Assembly: GCA_002320595.1 (NCBI GenBank) | Contig: DCKB01000044.1 | Coordinates: 1 to 64,000 of the forward strand | DNA length: 64,000 nucleotides | Direction: 5' to 3' | Source: Christensenella sp. UBA1685 | GTDB taxonomy: Bacteria; Bacillota; Clostridia; Christensenellales; CAG-138 | Part shown: one piece after another, positions 61,278-64,000 of the stretch | How the letters are laid out: each line of letters starts with the position of its first letter | Position numbering within the stretch: the stretch's first letter is position 1 | Notes under the pieces: model-generated | Database searches by the model: none | Told to the model about the DNA's origin: nothing | What the model saw: only the letters and a program-made list of their open reading frames with translations | Position numbers and translations under genes: made by a program

Positions 61278-62479
61278 TGAACTACTTTGAAGAAGCGCAG
61301 CGCCATGCCGCATGGATTATAGCACAGCGCCACTTTTTTCACCGCCACCCCGAGCTAGGCTTTGAACTCCCAAAAACGCAAGCGCATCTGTGCGAAGCGC
61401 TCCGCGAAATCGGCCTTACGCCAAGGCAGCTGAAATGCGGCGGGGTCTTAGCGGAGCTCGGCGGAAGGGAAAAGCCCTGCATCCTGCTCCGCGCAGACAT
61501 GGATGCGCTGCCGCTCACGGAGTGCAGCGGCGTTCCATTCGCCTCAGAGCATCCGGGTATGATGCATGCCTGCGGCCATGATACGCACATGGCAATGCTG
61601 TTGGGCGCTGCGGCGATGCTGAAGCAGCATGAGGCGGAGCTTCAGGGCAAAGTCCTTATATGCTTTCAGCCAGCGGAAGAAATTATGCGCGGAGCGGAAG
61701 CGCTTCTTCAAGAGCTGCCCACGGAACCGGACTTTGCTTTTGCGCTGCACATTTTTCCCACGGATACGCACGAGAGCGGAACGTTCGTCTGCCCGGAGGG
61801 CGGCTATATGTCCTCAAGCGATGTTTTTGCAGTCACGGTAACCGGCAAATCCGCACATGGTTCAACGCCGAACCAAGGCCGCAACCCGCTCTACCCTGCG
61901 ATGGAAATCGCGCAGGCCTTCATCGCTATGATGAACAACGAAAAGGATCCCCGAACGGCGGGCGCTTTATCGGTGTGTGCATTTCATTGCGGGGAAACGC
62001 ACAACATCATTCCCAACAGTTGTTGGTTTAAAGGAACGCTGCGCATGATGGACGAGCAGGAGCGCAGAGAGCTCCACACGCGCATGCGGGAAACCGTTGC
62101 CTTCATCGGCAAGGCGCACCGGGTTGATGCGGAGCTGGTTTTTGAAGCGAGCGTCCCCAGCCTGTTTAACGACCCCAAACTTGCCCGAAAAGCACAGGAA
62201 TATCTTGAAAGGGCCGCGGGGCGGGGCGTCGGGCCATTAGAGGAAAAGCGAAACATGGTCAGCGAGGATTTCGCGCTCTTTGGGCAAAGAATGCCGGCCG
62301 TGATGTTTGAGCTGTTAAGCCGTTCCCCCGAGAACGCGCATTACCCCGGGCATAATCCCCGCGTTACGTTTGACGACAGCATCTTGCACCGTGGTGCGGC
62401 AGCGTATGCACAGGTTGCGCAAGACTATCTGTCCGAATACTGCCCGGCAGCAAAGGAGAACAAAAGCTATGCATTATGA
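61274..62479 (+). CDS. M20-family amidohydrolase (N-acyl amino acid deacylase type)
   Basis: This 401-residue zinc enzyme of the M20D group has LRADMDALPL, HACGHDTHMAML and FQPAEE as metal-site motifs, and a central dimerisation domain (HGSTPNQGRNPL). Members remove acetyl or other acyl groups from amino acids, including N-acetylcysteine conjugates, IAA-amino acids and hippurate. The ATG overlaps the stop of the desulfidase gene, showing translational coupling. Beside a C-S lyase it may deacetylate an N-acyl-cysteine S-conjugate. Confidence 0.92.
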   Translation: MMNYFEEAQRHAAWIIAQRHFFHRHPELGFELPKTQAHLCEALREIGLTPRQLKCGGVLAELGGREKPCILLRADMDALPLTECSGVPFASEHPGMMHACGHDTHMAMLLGAAAMLKQHEAELQGKVLICFQPAEEIMRGAEALLQELPTEPDFAFALHIFPTDTHESGTFVCPEGGYMSSSDVFAVTVTGKSAHGSTPNQGRNPLYPAMEIAQAFIAMMNNEKDPRTAGALSVCAFHCGETHNIIPNSCWFKGTLRMMDEQERRELHTRMRETVAFIGKAHRVDAELVFEASVPSLFNDPKLARKAQEYLERAAGRGVGPLEEKRNMVSEDFALFGQRMPAVMFELLSRSPENAHYPGHNPRVTFDDSILHRGAAAYAQVAQDYLSEYCPAAKENKSYAL

Positions 62480-63647
62480 TTTTGATCAGGTAATTTGCAG
62501 AAAAAACACCAACTCATCCAAGTGGGACAACGTAAAAGCGCGCGTAGGCAACGCGGATGCAATCCCGATGTGGGTCGCCGATGGCGATTTTGTTGCGCCC
62601 GATCCCATCCGCCGCATGCTGGAAGAACGGGTTCGCCACGGAATTTTTGGCTACCCCTACCGAACGGATGCGTTCCGTTCCGCCACCAAAAGGTGGATCC
62701 TAAAACAGCACCACGTTGAACTGCAAGAGGAATGGATGGTCTTTACCACCGGCGTCGTTCCAATCATTTACACGATGATTCAGGCGTTCACGGAGCCCGG
62801 GGATGAAATCATTATCCAGCAGCCGGTCTACCATCCTTTTATCCATGCGATCAGAGACCATAAGCGAACGCTCTCCAACAATGCGCTGCGCTATGAAAAC
62901 GGCCGGTATACGATCGATTTTGAAGACCTTGCACAGCGGGCTGCAAGGCCTGAGGCAAAGCTGATGGTTTTCTGCAATCCGCATAATCCCGTCGGGCGCT
63001 GTTGGAGCAAGGATGAAGTGGACCGGGTTGCAAGAATCTGCGCCGAGAACAACGTGCTTCTCATCAGCGATGAGATTCATTCCGATCTCATGCTTTTTGG
63101 CAACCGGCATACGCCTGCTGCGATTGGCAACAAGGCTCTAGAGGATAACACGGTTCTGTGCTACGCCCCAACAAAAACGTTTAACATCGCGGGGCTCCGC
63201 GGTTCGTGCGCGGTTATCCCCAACCCCGCCATCCGTAAGCGCTTTGAATATCAGCTGCTCTGCAACAACAGCGTGCAGGAATGCCTGTTTTCTTTGCCGG
63301 CCTATGTTACCGCCTATACGCAGTGTGACGAATATCTGGAACAGCTGCTTCCCTATCTCGAGGGAAATGTAACCTATCTGGATGCGTATCTGCGCGCCCA
63401 TATGCCCAAAATCCGCTTGGTGCGTCCCGAAGCCACGTTCCTTATGTGGTTGGATTGCACAGCGCTCGGGCTTGATAAGGATGCGCTTTACGATTTCTTC
63501 ATCAACCGGTGCCTCGTTGGCATCAGCAAAGGGGAAGGCTTTGGGGCCGAAGGAGAACAGTTTGTGCGCATGAATATTGCCTGTCCCCGCGCCACTCTCG
63601 AGAAGGCATTGCAGCAGATGCTGCACGTCTACGAGCAGTGCTTCTGA
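62469..63647 (+). CDS. PatB/MalY-type PLP C-S beta-lyase
   Basis: This 392-residue PLP enzyme of the PatB/MalY group cleaves C-S bonds in cystathionine or other cysteine conjugates, releasing pyruvate, ammonia and a thiol. MWVADGDFVAPDPI near the start replaces the usual MWVADMDF, with Gly for Met. CNPHNPVGR and SDEIHSDL are class features, and the PLP Lys is in CYAPTKTFNIAGL. It overlaps the deacylase gene by 11 bases and is preceded by AAAGGAG. Confidence 0.9.
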   Translation: MHYDFDQVICRKNTNSSKWDNVKARVGNADAIPMWVADGDFVAPDPIRRMLEERVRHGIFGYPYRTDAFRSATKRWILKQHHVELQEEWMVFTTGVVPIIYTMIQAFTEPGDEIIIQQPVYHPFIHAIRDHKRTLSNNALRYENGRYTIDFEDLAQRAARPEAKLMVFCNPHNPVGRCWSKDEVDRVARICAENNVLLISDEIHSDLMLFGNRHTPAAIGNKALEDNTVLCYAPTKTFNIAGLRGSCAVIPNPAIRKRFEYQLLCNNSVQECLFSLPAYVTAYTQCDEYLEQLLPYLEGNVTYLDAYLRAHMPKIRLVRPEATFLMWLDCTALGLDKDALYDFFINRCLVGISKGEGFGAEGEQFVRMNIACPRATLEKALQQMLHVYEQCF

Positions 63648-63671
63648 TGCTGAACAGATGAGGAGATTCGG

Positions 63672-64000
63672 ATGAAAGGAAACATCCTGCAAGGGAAAGG
63701 GCAGGCCTATTTGTTGCTGCTTGCAACTTTCTTCATTTGGGGCAGCATTTATGTGGCAAGCAAGTATGCCATGGAAACAATGCAGCCGGTTACAATCGCG
63801 GCGGGGCGGTATATTGTCGCATTTGCGGTAATGGTTCCGCTCAAACGTTCTCACCTTCGCGTGAAGATCGACAGGGCAGACTGGAAGTATCTGTTCATTA
63901 TCGGCGGCCTCGGTTACTACCTGATGACGGTTGTAAACATTTTCGGCGTGCAGCTTGCCGGTGCGTCAACAGCCGCGCTGATCAACTCCCTTAACCCGGT
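63672..64000 (+). CDS. EamA/DMT-family transporter (5' part)
   Basis: The first 109 codons of a membrane transporter run off the window edge. The start FFIWGSIYVASKYAM, followed by TIAAGRYIVAFAV, is typical of EamA/RhaT drug/metabolite transporters with ten spans. At the end of a catabolic operon it is likely to export a product or an excess amino acid such as cysteine or a thiol. AGGAG precedes the ATG at 63672 by about six bases. Confidence 0.85.
   Translation, partial: MKGNILQGKGQAYLLLLATFFIWGSIYVASKYAMETMQPVTIAAGRYIVAFAVMVPLKRSHLRVKIDRADWKYLFIIGGLGYYLMTVVNIFGVQLAGASTAALINSLNP

Noticed and set aside
41312..64000. An ordinary chorismate biosynthesis operon
   Set aside because: Only AroD-, AroE- and AroA-like proteins are present, two with altered motifs, and all neighbours are degradative or transport genes.
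1..64000. CRISPR arrays, tRNA or rRNA genes, insertion sequences, prophage
   Set aside because: No spaced direct repeats, clover-leaf-like sequences, transposase or phage proteins were found by reading both strands; a tRNA search program would settle the tRNA point.

Overview
The window reads as the chromosome of an anaerobic member of the Clostridia (Bacillota), probably gut-associated. The support is GC-rich coding with AT-rich promoters, strong AAGGAG-type ribosome binding sites, sigma-A type promoters (TTGACA-N17-TATAAT variants), many intrinsic terminators, and a purine-degradation gene set (ssnA, ygfK, ygeW, ygeY, xdhD-like) typical of gut anaerobes. Christensenellales or a neighbouring order is possible, but no ribosomal marker is present to prove it. 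I found no rRNA, tRNA, CRISPR array, transposase or phage gene.

1-15.5 kb is mostly housekeeping: a pair of COG0523/CobW-like GTPases (the second fused to a YcgQ-like C-terminal domain), tyrS, a YigZ/IMPACT protein, a secreted CARDB-repeat protein, asnS, a divergent glycerate-kinase homologue, an MTA/SAH deaminase operon, an Xre regulator with three phased operator-like repeats, a YbaK-type deacylase and a PHP phosphatase. At 15.76-15.88 kb a good promoter is followed 48 bases after its predicted start by a 16-bp terminator stem, which makes a small-RNA candidate. 15.9-20.6 kb holds an NhaC antiporter, an Eis-like acetyltransferase, a small HEYGH membrane protein, a lipoprotein and a gene broken by one in-frame stop.

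20.8-32.0 kb is a divergent purine-catabolism locus. On the minus strand lie a YheO-type regulator, ygeY and ygeW; on the plus strand ssnA, ygfK, a selenium-type xanthine dehydrogenase and deoC. The ssnA promoter carries a palindrome in its spacer and a long leader that ends in an attenuator-like hairpin. 32.2-36.1 kb is a translationally coupled ABC ATPase / CARDB protein / MacB-type permease operon. 36.1-41.2 kb has a DUF5714-like protein, a GH1 glycosidase, a YtcJ-like amidohydrolase and a lipoprotein serpin.

41.3-64.0 kb is the most interesting part. Two LysR divergons lie back to back. The first drives a CoA-acylating-type aldehyde dehydrogenase, a complete type I dehydroquinase, an HMG-CoA-lyase-like aldolase and a ThDP enzyme. 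The second drives AroE- and AroA-like proteins with substitutions at conserved positions, then a dipeptide-type ABC importer, an MmgE/PrpD protein, an FAD enzyme, a cysteine desulfidase homologue, an M20 deacylase, a PatB-type C-S lyase and an EamA exporter that runs off the end. Shikimate-pathway-like enzymes without aroB, aroC, aroF or aroK, combined with ring- or chain-cleaving and sulfur-releasing enzymes and substrate import, suggest an undescribed inducible catabolic system, possibly for quinate/shikimate-like acids, cysteine S-conjugates, or both. Each LysR gene has a T-N11-A box near -65 of the divergent promoter, and two structured RNA leaders lie in the second divergon.
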